From assembly GCA_937927435.1 (NCBI GenBank), contig CALBDW010000039.1, positions 1-22,211 on the forward strand: a DNA stretch of 22,211 nt, written 5' to 3'. The position numbers were made by a program, and so were the translations under genes. The notes under the pieces were generated by a model, which saw only the letters and a list, made by a program, of their open reading frames with translations, had not been told where the DNA came from and made no database searches. This document shows positions 1 through 7,384 of this stretch, one piece after another; within the stretch, counting starts at the first letter, position 1, and each line of letters starts with the position of its first letter. Origin of the DNA: an uncultured Bdellovibrionales bacterium (GTDB lineage Bacteria; Bdellovibrionota; Bdellovibrionia; Bdellovibrionales; JAMPXM01).

Positions 1-21
1 CTTGGTTTACGCAAAGACTGA
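1..21 (+). CDS. 3' end of an upstream RCC1-repeat protein (partial)
   Basis: The first seven codons read LGLRKD and then TGA. This matches the C-terminal tails of the two complete RCC1 proteins downstream (FGLRKDPS in the first, FGLRNSSP in the second). At the DNA level, 14 bases (GGTTTACGCAAAGA) are identical to the end of the gene finishing at 2543. I infer that the window opens on the last codons of another member of the same tandem family. The rest of the gene lies outside, so its length and integrity are unknown. The 257 bases that follow, up to the next start, hold no gene. They contain a weak inverted repeat (62-67 with 91-96) and the conserved upstream block described separately. Confidence 0.65.
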   Translation, partial: LGLRKD

Positions 22-202
22 GACGGTCATCATGAAGTTATGCCGACTGTAGGTGGAAATGAGGCTTTCACTTCACTCTCACGACTCCGGAAGCCTACGT
101 GTTTCCTTCAACTTTACAAGCTGAAAGACTAGCTGGTACTTTTCGTTATCCGTCCTGCATATTCTAGGACCATTCCTGTTCATTAGTTCTAGTACTTCGT
201 AT

Positions 203-240
203 TTCTGGTTAATCGCATAGATGCCGCTAGCATAAGAGAA
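203..240 (+). promoter_or_regulatory. Conserved upstream block of the RCC1 genes, copy 1
   Basis: A 13-base block TTCTGGTTAATCG (203-215) is followed after exactly 12 bases by TAGCATAAGAGAA (228-240). The same two blocks, with one mismatch each and the same 12-base gap, stand before the second RCC1 gene, while the surrounding intergenic DNA differs. It lies about 40 bases before the start codon. It may be a promoter (TAGCAT as a loose -10) or an operator. TTAA, 15 bases, then TAGCATAA loosely recalls the sigma-28 layout, but the match is poor. Conservation is seen in the sequence; function is inferred. Confidence 0.5.
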
Positions 241-278
241 AAGGGTTTTGTTTATCCATTTCTCACGTAGGAGCGACG

Positions 279-2543
279 GTGAGGAAGATGAATATGGATA
301 CGAGCGACTCTCACCGGAGCCGTCGTGAGTTTTTAAAGTTCTCTGGTTTGTTTTCGATTTTTACCTTCCTCTCTCCGCTCTTCGGTTTCCTCAACAGAGC
401 GAAAGCGTTCCGCGCCACGATTGGCTTTTGGAAGGGAAAACCCGCTCCCTCGGAAGGATGGTACGCTTGGGGAGTCAATACTGATGGCCGGCTCGGCGTC
501 GGCGATACGATGGATCGCACAGTTCCCACTCTTCTCGGCGGCGTTGAGGATTGGAACCGAATTATTGGCGGGCTGTATCACACTGTTGGTATCAAAAACA
601 ACGGCACTTTATGGGCGTGGGGTGAAAATAAATACGGGCAGTTAGGTGTTGGCGACGCCTTGGATCGCTCATCTCCCGTGCAAGTGGGAGCAGACACAAA
701 CTGGAAAGAGGTTTCGGGAGGGTATTGGTACAACTTAGCGATCAAAACAAACGGAACGCTTTGGGCATGGGGTAATGCAGACGGCGGTCGGCTCGGTATT
801 TGGCATTCAAGGCCCACGCAAGTAGGGGCGTTGAATGATTGGGTTGAGGTCGCGACGTTCGGGAATCGCACGTACGCCATCAAAAGCGATGGAACACTTT
901 GGGCGTGGGGCGACAACACGTTCGGTCGGTTAGGCCTAGGAGAGGTTTATTGGGACCAATATTCGCCTGTGCAAGTGGGCAGCGCCACGAACTGGAGCAA
1001 GAGTGCGGCTGGAGGGAGCCATGTTCTCGGCATTAAGACCGATGGCACTTTGTGGGTGTGGGGGGATAACTTCTACGGCCAATTGGGTACAGGAGATAGA
1101 ACAAGTCAATCATTTCCCATACAAATTGGAACAGGCGCCAATTGGAATAAAGTTTCGGCTGGAGGGAACCATAGTCTCGCCATTAAGACGGACGGCACTT
1201 TATGGGCTTGGGGAGATAACAGCAGTGGCCACTTGGGCACTGGGGATAGGACGTCCCGCTCCTCTCCAGTCCAAGTCGGAGGCGGTACGAACTGGAGCAA
1301 GATCTCGGCAGGAGCAAGTCATAGTCTCGCCATTAAGACGGACGGCACTTTATGGGCTTGGGGATCCAATACCTATGGTCAGCTGGGCGTTGGAAACACG
1401 TCGTCCCGCTCGTCTCCCGTGCAAGTTGGAAGTGCGACGAATTGGAGCGCGATCGCGGCAGGATCGGTTCACAGTCTTGCTCTTAAAACTGATGGCACGT
1501 TGTGGGCTTGGGGCCGAAACACGTATGGCCAGTTGGGACGCGGAAACACGACGAACAGTTCGTCTCCTATTCAGGTTGGCTCTCTCACGACCTGGGTAGC
1601 GGTCTCGGCTTCAGGAATGGTGAGTTTAGCTCTCAGATCTGATGGCACGATTTGGGCATGGGGCGACAACGAAGGCGGTCAGTTGGGCCTCGGCGACGAC
1701 ACGAACCGTTCATCGCCGGTTCAGGTCGGAACGGACACAAATTGGAGTAAGATCGCGGCTGGAGCCAGTCATGCGCTCGCGATAAAAGCGGACGGCACTT
1801 TATGGGCGTGGGGAATTCCGAGTTCCGGTCGACTGGGGATTAGTTACTTTCAGCCGGGGCAGGTCGGCGCGGATACAGATTGGCTTCAGATCTCCGCCGG
1901 CAGCTCGCATAGTTTGGGTCTTAAGACCGACGGCACTTTATGGGCGTGGGGCGCCAACGGATCCGGGCAGTTGGGAATTAGCTCCTCTGGAGCCAACTTC
2001 CCGGTACAAGTGGGATCCGATAACAATTGGAAACAGGCTCTAGCCGGCACTGTATTTTCAGTGGCACTCAAAACGGACGGCACTCTTTGGACATGGGGAT
2101 ACAACGTCTACGGGCAGTTGGGGCTCAGTGATACGACGAGCCGGTCCTCTCCTGTACAGGTCGGAACGGACGCGAATTGGAGCAAAATCGCGGTGGGTGA
2201 GTATCATTGCTTGGCGCTCAAAACCAACGGCACGCTCTGGGCGTGGGGATGGAATATCTATGGTCAGTTGGGCACCGGAAACACGACGAATCGTTCGTCT
2301 CCTGTGCAAGTCGGAACTGCGACGGACTGGACGGATATTTTCTGTGGTAGCGGCAGCTCCGCTTGCTTTGCAATGAAAGCGGACGGTAGTCTTTGGGCCT
2401 GGGGAGCGAACTACTCGGGTCAATTAGGTTTTGGGAGCGCCTCGAACCGTTACACGCCAGCCAAGATCGGCACGGCTCTCAATTGGAGTCGAATCGGCGT
2501 CGGCATGGCTCACACTTTCGGTTTACGCAAAGATCCATCTTAA
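279..2543 (+). CDS. Tat-exported protein with 14 RCC1 repeats (two 7-blade units)
   Basis: The 754-residue protein opens with a twin-arginine signal: SRREFLK at residues 14-20, a hydrophobic stretch, and a likely cut after AKA at 43. This implies folded export across the inner membrane. The rest is 14 RCC1-type repeats of about 50 residues with the core WAWGxNxxGQLGxG...RSSPVQVG...NWS...AG..HSLAIKTDGTL. RCC1 repeats form seven-bladed beta-propellers, so 14 repeats fit two propellers. Repeats 3 and 10 are both shortened, one full propeller apart. No enzymatic motif is seen, and the ligand or partner is unknown. The GTG at 279 has GGAG five bases upstream; the ATG at 288 is an alternative, and both keep the Tat signal. 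It is the first complete member of a tandem family. Despite the family name, an exported bacterial RCC1 protein should not be read as a chromatin regulator. Confidence 0.9.
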   Translation: MRKMNMDTSDSHRSRREFLKFSGLFSIFTFLSPLFGFLNRAKAFRATIGFWKGKPAPSEGWYAWGVNTDGRLGVGDTMDRTVPTLLGGVEDWNRIIGGLYHTVGIKNNGTLWAWGENKYGQLGVGDALDRSSPVQVGADTNWKEVSGGYWYNLAIKTNGTLWAWGNADGGRLGIWHSRPTQVGALNDWVEVATFGNRTYAIKSDGTLWAWGDNTFGRLGLGEVYWDQYSPVQVGSATNWSKSAAGGSHVLGIKTDGTLWVWGDNFYGQLGTGDRTSQSFPIQIGTGANWNKVSAGGNHSLAIKTDGTLWAWGDNSSGHLGTGDRTSRSSPVQVGGGTNWSKISAGASHSLAIKTDGTLWAWGSNTYGQLGVGNTSSRSSPVQVGSATNWSAIAAGSVHSLALKTDGTLWAWGRNTYGQLGRGNTTNSSSPIQVGSLTTWVAVSASGMVSLALRSDGTIWAWGDNEGGQLGLGDDTNRSSPVQVGTDTNWSKIAAGASHALAIKADGTLWAWGIPSSGRLGISYFQPGQVGADTDWLQISAGSSHSLGLKTDGTLWAWGANGSGQLGISSSGANFPVQVGSDNNWKQALAGTVFSVALKTDGTLWTWGYNVYGQLGLSDTTSRSSPVQVGTDANWSKIAVGEYHCLALKTNGTLWAWGWNIYGQLGTGNTTNRSSPVQVGTATDWTDIFCGSGSSACFAMKADGSLWAWGANYSGQLGFGSASNRYTPAKIGTALNWSRIGVGMAHTFGLRKDPS
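1170..1364 (+). repeat. 45-bp exact direct repeat, one blade apart
   Basis: Bases 1170-1214 and 1320-1364 are identical over 45 bp and lie exactly 150 bp apart, which is one 50-residue blade. They encode the HSLAIKTDGTLWAWG core of repeats 6 and 7. Other blades share the protein motif but differ at synonymous sites, so this identity suggests a recent blade duplication or gene conversion inside the gene. Confidence 0.85.
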
Positions 2544-2595
2544 AGACTGTTCACTTGCTCTGAATCAGGTAGATTTCCTTCTGGTAGTTCATCCC

Positions 2596-2633
2596 TTCTA
2601 GTTAATCGTAGGCTCGCTGTTAGCATAAAAGAA
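2596..2633 (+). promoter_or_regulatory. Conserved upstream block of the RCC1 genes, copy 2
   Basis: TTCTAGTTAATCG (2596-2608), 12 bases, then TAGCATAAAAGAA (2621-2633) repeats the block at 203-240 with one mismatch in each half and the same spacing. It lies within the 133-base gap between the two RCC1 genes, about 45 bases before the second start. This suggests that each copy has its own promoter or regulator site and is not simply co-transcribed. A TAGTTC hexamer occurs further upstream in both (184-189 and 2585-2590), but at different distances. Confidence 0.5.
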
Positions 2634-2676
2634 GGAGTGTCAAACGGATCACGCCCGTCACACGGCGGGAGAGAAG

Positions 2677-4932
2677 GTGGGCAAACAAATTATGAGTAAA
2701 GAAGCTCACCGCAGCAGCCGCCGTGATTTCTTAAAGCGTTCAGGCTTATTTTCGTTTTTCGCGTTTCTTTCTCCGCTGTTCGGGTTTCTGGAAAAAGCGA
2801 AAGCGTTCCGCCCGACGATCGGTTTTTGGAAAGGAGCATCTGTCGATCAATCGCAAGGCTGGTTTGCTTGGGGCGACAATGCTTACGGCCAATTAGCTTT
2901 CGGAAATACGACGGATCGTAACAGTCCGACTTGGAGTTCTCCGGTCGGATCATGGAACAAGGTTTTTACCGGTTCCTCCCGCACGATGGCGATCAAAAGC
3001 GATGGGTCGATGTGGGCCTGGGGAGGGAATTCGACTGGTGAGTTGGGCCTTGGGGATACCGCGGGCCGGTTAACTCCCGAACAAGTCGGCGCCGATGCGA
3101 ATTGGAATGAAATTGCGGTCGGGCGAAATCATACCTTGGCGATAAAAACCGACGGTACACTTTGGGCATGGGGCTCAAATGAAAACGGGATACTGGGGAT
3201 TTGGCATTCGCGGCCGGCGCAAGTGGGCTCTTCAGACGGTTGGTCGGAGGTTTCACTGGGATTTCAGCATAGTCTGGCTCTCAAAAGTGACGGTACGTTG
3301 TGGGTGTGGGGCCGAAACATCAATGGTCAGTTGGGACTTGGGCATCGAACGGATCAATTGTCTCCGGTGCAATTGGGAACGGACGCTTGGAGTAAAATCG
3401 CTGCGGGCGCAAGCCATAGTCTGGCCGTTAGAGCCGACGGAACCTTGTGGTCGTGGGGAGCCAACTCCTATGGCGAACTAGGGCTTGGCGATAGTGCCGC
3501 GAGATCGTCTCCTATGCAAGTGGGCACCGAAACTGATTGGAGTCAGGTCTCGGCTGGCACCTACTATAGTCTCGCCTTGAAGATCGACGGTTCGTTGTGG
3601 TCGTGGGGCGCCAACTCTAAAGGTCAGTTGGGGCTCGGGAACACAACGACCCGGAACTCTCCCGTCCAACTCGGCACGCTCACGAATTGGAGTAAGATCT
3701 CCGCGGGAGCTAGTTATGCCCTCGCGATTAAGAACGATGGTTCATTGTGGGCGTGGGGAGATAATTCGAAAGGGCAGTTGGGAAATGGAAATACGACGGG
3801 GCAATCGTCGCCCATTCAAGTGGGAACGGGGTGGAGTAAAATCGTGGCGGGCGACAGCCACAGCCTCGCGATCAAAACCAACGGCACGTTGTGGGCCTGG
3901 GGGGATGGCTCGACCGGCCGATTAGGTCAAGGGAATACAGCGAGTTACTCATCGCCGGTTCAGATCGGATCTCTATCGAATTGGGTCGAAATCTCGGTGA
4001 GCTACAACCACAGCATGGCGATTCGATCGGACGGCACATTATGGGCTTGGGGCTCAAATCTCAGAGGAAAGTTGGGGCTCGGCGACACCACGGACCGATC
4101 TTCTCCGGTGCAGGTTGGTACGGATACCAATTGGAGCAAGGTGGCAGCGGGGCGAACGCGATCCATCGCCATAAAAAGCAATGGCTCGTTGTGGGCTTGG
4201 GGTGAGCCGACATTTGGTCAGTTGGTGATTGCTCATTTTCAACCAGCGAAGGTGGGCGCCGAAACGAATTGGGTTAAGGTCGTCGCGGGAGACAGTCATA
4301 GCCTCGGTCTTAAGAGCGACGGAACCTTGTGGGGGTGGGGCGGCAATACTTACGGTGGTGCGGGCTTGGGGCCATCCGTCATGTATGAACTCTCTCCGGT
4401 GCAGGTGGGATCGGCCAAGAATTGGAGCAAGCTCTCGGCCGGCGCGAGTCATAATGTTGCGGTGAGGACTGACGGCACGTTGTGGACTTGGGGAATCAAC
4501 ACTTTTGGGGAATTGGGGCATGGCGACCTCAATATGCAACGTGCTCCCAAGCAAGTTGGAACCGCAACGGATTGGAGTAAGGCTGTGGCGGGTGATCGGC
4601 ACTGCCTCGCAATTAAAACCAACGGAACATTGTGGGCGTGGGGATATAACGCCTTTGGTCAGTTGGGTCTCGGTGATAAAACCGACCGTTTGTCGCCGGT
4701 TCAAGTGGGAACGGCGACAAACTGGGTTGAGGTTTATGCCGGTGATGGTTTCTCTATGGCTATGAAATCTGATGGCAGTCTTTGGGCTTGGGGTCGTAAC
4801 CAAAAAGGCCAGTTGGGCTTGGGGAATACCACAGAGCGTACTTCCCCCGTGCAAGTCGGCACGGATGCAGATTGGAACAAGCTCGCCGTCGGAGGCCTTC
4901 ACGTCTTCGGGCTACGTAATAGCTCCCCTTGA
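2677..4932 (+). CDS. Tat-exported protein with 14 RCC1 repeats, tandem paralogue
   Basis: The 751-residue protein is a clear paralogue of the preceding gene. It has a twin-arginine motif SRRDFLK at residues 14-20, a hydrophobic core containing FLSPLFGFL in both proteins, and a likely cut after AKA at 43. Fourteen RCC1 repeats follow, then the tail FGLRNSSP. Repeats 3 and 10 again lack the usual GDTTxRSSP segment (repeat 3 reads GIWHSRPAQVG, repeat 10 VIAHFQPAKVG). This gives the same two-times-seven layout as its neighbour. The GTG at 2677 has purine-rich GGGAGAG just upstream but with a short gap. The ATG at 2692 is an alternative start that keeps the Tat signal. The role is unknown; a surface or periplasmic binding propeller is an inference. 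A 76-bp stretch near its 3' end is duplicated exactly in the remnant downstream. Confidence 0.9.
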   Translation: MGKQIMSKEAHRSSRRDFLKRSGLFSFFAFLSPLFGFLEKAKAFRPTIGFWKGASVDQSQGWFAWGDNAYGQLAFGNTTDRNSPTWSSPVGSWNKVFTGSSRTMAIKSDGSMWAWGGNSTGELGLGDTAGRLTPEQVGADANWNEIAVGRNHTLAIKTDGTLWAWGSNENGILGIWHSRPAQVGSSDGWSEVSLGFQHSLALKSDGTLWVWGRNINGQLGLGHRTDQLSPVQLGTDAWSKIAAGASHSLAVRADGTLWSWGANSYGELGLGDSAARSSPMQVGTETDWSQVSAGTYYSLALKIDGSLWSWGANSKGQLGLGNTTTRNSPVQLGTLTNWSKISAGASYALAIKNDGSLWAWGDNSKGQLGNGNTTGQSSPIQVGTGWSKIVAGDSHSLAIKTNGTLWAWGDGSTGRLGQGNTASYSSPVQIGSLSNWVEISVSYNHSMAIRSDGTLWAWGSNLRGKLGLGDTTDRSSPVQVGTDTNWSKVAAGRTRSIAIKSNGSLWAWGEPTFGQLVIAHFQPAKVGAETNWVKVVAGDSHSLGLKSDGTLWGWGGNTYGGAGLGPSVMYELSPVQVGSAKNWSKLSAGASHNVAVRTDGTLWTWGINTFGELGHGDLNMQRAPKQVGTATDWSKAVAGDRHCLAIKTNGTLWAWGYNAFGQLGLGDKTDRLSPVQVGTATNWVEVYAGDGFSMAMKSDGSLWAWGRNQKGQLGLGNTTERTSPVQVGTDADWNKLAVGGLHVFGLRNSSP

Positions 4933-5209
4933 AGACCGCAAAACTCTGCCAACTCCGGTCGGAAGTGATGCGGATTGGAGTAAGGCTGTGGCGGGTGATC
5001 GGCACTGCCTCGCAATTAAAACCAACGGAACATTGTGGGCGTGGGGCAAAAATGATGTCGGTCAACTGGGGCTTGGCGAGATAACACGTATGGCCAATTG
5101 GCTTGGCGATACCTCTCCTCGTTCGAGTCCTGTTCAGATTGGTGAAGTACAGAATTGGAAAACGATGGCTTTGGGTGGAGTACACGCATTCGGCATTCGC
5201 AAAAACTGA
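4933..5209 (+). pseudogene. 3' remnant of a further RCC1-repeat gene
   Basis: Directly after the stop of the second RCC1 gene, another frame reads RCC1 sequence: DRKTLPTPVG, then DADWSKAVAGDRHCLAIKTN, then a WAWG blade and the family tail HAFGIRKN with TGA at 5207-5209. Only about one and a half blades are left. There is no signal peptide and no plausible start with a ribosome site; upstream in-frame ATGs lie inside the preceding gene. I read it as the 3' stump of a lost fourth copy, joined to copy 2 by recombination. A frameshifted extension of copy 2 is less likely, because copy 2 already ends in a complete family tail and the joining blade lacks its WAWG part. Confidence 0.75.
4971..5046 (+). 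repeat. 76-bp exact copy of bases 4568-4643
   Basis: This segment of the RCC1 remnant is identical over 76 bases to 4568-4643 inside the second RCC1 gene, 403 bp upstream. It covers the end of one blade and the WAWG start of the next. Flanking sequence diverges at once on both sides. This points to recent gene conversion or unequal crossing-over between tandem copies. Confidence 0.9.
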
Positions 5210-5230
5210 TCTTTCAGGCATCATTGAAGA

Positions 5231-5851
5231 ATGGACTCGGAAAACAAAGATCCGTCCGGCTTGCGCCTCAATCTGGGTTGCGGATTTAAGAAAAAGCCTG
5301 GTTTCGTGAACGTCGATATCAACTCGGGTTGCATGCCCGATGTTTGCCTCGATCTTACTAAAGAGACATGGCCGTGGGCTGACTGTTCCGTTGACGAAGT
5401 GGAATTTGATTTTTCTCTTGAGGAAATGGGCAGCGGTCCGCAAGACCTCTTGCGCGTCCTCAAGGAAACCTACCGAGTTTGCAAACCGGGAGCGAGGGTT
5501 TTTATTCGCTGGCGGCACCCGCGGCACGACCGGTTTCTGATGAACCCGCTTTGCGTGCAGCGGATCTCTCCGCAGTTTTTGAGCTTGCTTTCCGTTCAGC
5601 GTTGCCTTGACTTGATCGCGAACGGGGAGTTTGACACTCCGCTCGCTCTCTATCTGGGCGTGAATTTTCTTATTCGAGATGCGCAGTACCTCTTGGATAT
5701 CCGGCATAAAGAGGCGCTCGAATCCGGCGGGAAGACGGAGGAAGAATTGCGTCAGCGGATGATGTTTGAGAACAACATCTGCGAGGTGATGGAAGTCGAA
5801 CTCGTGACCCTGAAGAGGGAGGGGCGCGAGGACGAAAAGCCGTCGCCATAG
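5231..5851 (+). CDS. Class I SAM-dependent methyltransferase, target unknown
   Basis: The 206-residue protein carries the N-terminal SAM-binding pattern of small class I methyltransferases: LNLGCG at residues 13-18, then GFVNVDI, where the Asp is the likely ribose-binding acid, then DVCLDLTKETWPWAD and a VCKPGARVFIRW strand. Many relatives of this type have an H.LEH-like motif in the middle; here the equivalent stretch reads FDFSLEEM, so that signature is altered. No signal peptide is seen, so it is probably cytoplasmic. The ATG at 5231 has only a weak upstream purine run (TTGAAGA). It starts 21 bases after the RCC1 remnant and ends 48 bases before the murE ATG, so it may be transcribed with murE. 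Substrate cannot be told from sequence; sugar or lipid modification is possible but unsupported. Confidence 0.75.
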   Translation: MDSENKDPSGLRLNLGCGFKKKPGFVNVDINSGCMPDVCLDLTKETWPWADCSVDEVEFDFSLEEMGSGPQDLLRVLKETYRVCKPGARVFIRWRHPRHDRFLMNPLCVQRISPQFLSLLSVQRCLDLIANGEFDTPLALYLGVNFLIRDAQYLLDIRHKEALESGGKTEEELRQRMMFENNICEVMEVELVTLKREGREDEKPSP

Positions 5852-5899
5852 GTGCTTCCTTCCCTTTGCCTTGGAGCGATTCCAGGCGTATCGTGTCTT

Positions 5900-7384
5900 A
5901 TGCTCTCAATTTTCCCGACAGTGAAATGGGGGACTCGGGGCGCTCTCAGTGCCCATGATGTCACCTCGATTTGCTTTGATTCGCGCAAGCTGGAAAAAAA
6001 CTGCGTTTTCGTCGCGATCCGCGGAACGAAGGCTGACGGTCACGCTTTCCTGAATGAAGCCGCCGCTCAAGGAGCGATTGCACTTGTGGTCGAGGACGAA
6101 AGTCGGGTTCCGGCCGGTTATGAAGGCGCTGTCGTTGTCGTGGACGATGCGCGGGTCGCGCTCAATCGGCTTGCGGCCTTCTATTATGGTTCTCCCGCTG
6201 AAAAGCTCTTCATGATCGGAGTGACGGGAACGAACGGCAAAACCACGACCACTCACATGATCGAAGCGATCATGAACAAAGCGGGGAAACCGACGGGCGT
6301 GATCGGGACCATCGATCATCACCTCGGGGCGAAAGTCTGGAAAACGGATCTCACCACACCGGATCCGCTCTCCTTTCAAAAGCGTTTGCGTGAGTTCGCC
6401 GATTTAGGTGCGCACGCGGTGGCGCTCGAGGTTTCAAGCATCGGCCTCAGGCAGGCGCGCGTCGATGCCGTGCCGTTTGACGTGGCGATCTTCACAAATT
6501 TAAGCCGCGACCATCTCGACTACCATTCGGATATGGAAGATTACTTCCAGGCGAAAAGGCGGCTTTTTGTGGAGCTTTTAAAGGCGTCAGGAAAATCGCC
6601 CAAGCGCGCTGTGATCAATATCGACGACGAACATGGCCGCCGTCTAGCGAATGAGTTGGGCTCGGAGGCTTGGAGCTTCGGCACCGATCCCCAAGCGACA
6701 CTTCGCTTTGAAATTTTGGAGCAAGGCTTTTTCGGAACCCGTTTCCGCCTGCACACGCCGGTGGGTGGGCAAGAGTTTTCGATTCGCATGACCGGATTAC
6801 ACAACGTTTATAACGCGGCCGGAGCGGTGGGAGCCGCTCTGATCGCGGGCGTTGATTTGCAAAGGGCGGCCGAGGCGTTGAACGCTCTTAGCGGCGTGAA
6901 GGGGCGCCTTGAAGCCGTGCCGAATTCGCGAGGCTTGTATGTCTTTGTCGATTACGCCCACACCGACGGCGCGATCGAAACGGTGCTCAAGTATTTAAAC
7001 GGCATTCGAACGGCGGCGGGACTAAAGAACAAAATCATCACGGTTTTCGGTTGCGGCGGTGATCGGGACCGCGGAAAGCGTCCACTCATGATGAAGGCGG
7101 CGTTAAGCGGAAGCGATCTCGTTGTCCTCACGAGCGACAACCCGCGGAACGAGAATCCCGAATCGATTATTCAGGACGCCTTGGCGGGAGCTCCACCGGA
7201 CTCGGTGAACCGCACCGTTTTCGCGGTCGTCGACCGCCGTGAAGGTATTCGCAAGGCGATTGAACTTGCCAGTGAAGGCGACGTTATTCTCATCGCCGGA
7301 AAGGGACACGAAGACTATCAGCAGATCGGCTCAGAAAAGTTTCCATTCAGCGATGTCGACGTGGCGAAGGAGATTTTGGGATGA
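5900..7384 (+). CDS. murE: UDP-MurNAc-L-Ala-D-Glu:meso-diaminopimelate ligase
   Basis: MurE adds the third amino acid to the cytoplasmic peptidoglycan precursor, using ATP. From the ATG at 5900 the protein has 494 residues. The first domain has the FDSRK motif at 26-30, the same position as in E. coli MurE. The ATP loop GVTGTNGKTTT lies near residues 106-116. The C-terminal domain has YAHTDGAIE and then DNPRNENP near 413-420. The DNPR motif marks enzymes that use meso-diaminopimelate; the usual form is DNPRxEDP, so the acidic Asp is Asn here. An in-frame GTG at 5852, touching the previous stop, would add 16 residues with no family counterpart, so 5900 is preferred although its ribosome site (AGG at 5884-5886) is distant. 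The gene overlaps murF by four bases. Confidence 0.96.
   Translation: MLSIFPTVKWGTRGALSAHDVTSICFDSRKLEKNCVFVAIRGTKADGHAFLNEAAAQGAIALVVEDESRVPAGYEGAVVVVDDARVALNRLAAFYYGSPAEKLFMIGVTGTNGKTTTTHMIEAIMNKAGKPTGVIGTIDHHLGAKVWKTDLTTPDPLSFQKRLREFADLGAHAVALEVSSIGLRQARVDAVPFDVAIFTNLSRDHLDYHSDMEDYFQAKRRLFVELLKASGKSPKRAVINIDDEHGRRLANELGSEAWSFGTDPQATLRFEILEQGFFGTRFRLHTPVGGQEFSIRMTGLHNVYNAAGAVGAALIAGVDLQRAAEALNALSGVKGRLEAVPNSRGLYVFVDYAHTDGAIETVLKYLNGIRTAAGLKNKIITVFGCGGDRDRGKRPLMMKAALSGSDLVVLTSDNPRNENPESIIQDALAGAPPDSVNRTVFAVVDRREGIRKAIELASEGDVILIAGKGHEDYQQIGSEKFPFSDVDVAKEILG

Noticed and set aside
203..240. Sigma-28 (FliA-type) promoter
   Set aside because: TTAA, 15 bases, TAGCATAA has the right layout but only four of eight matches in the -10 part. 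I kept it as an unnamed conserved block.
1..5209. CRISPR-like or satellite repeat array
   Set aside because: The periodic DNA in this region is fully explained by RCC1 blades of about 150 bp in open frames. There are no short repeats with unique spacers.
4760..5707. Minus-strand open frame of 315 codons across the RCC1 remnant and methyltransferase
   Set aside because: It spans three unrelated plus-strand features without regard to their borders and shows no domain, so it is a chance open frame.
5852..5899. GTG start for murE adjoining the methyltransferase stop
   Set aside because: It adds 16 residues not expected in MurE. From the ATG at 5900 the FDSRK motif falls where it does in E. coli MurE. 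The weak ribosome site at 5900 leaves some doubt.
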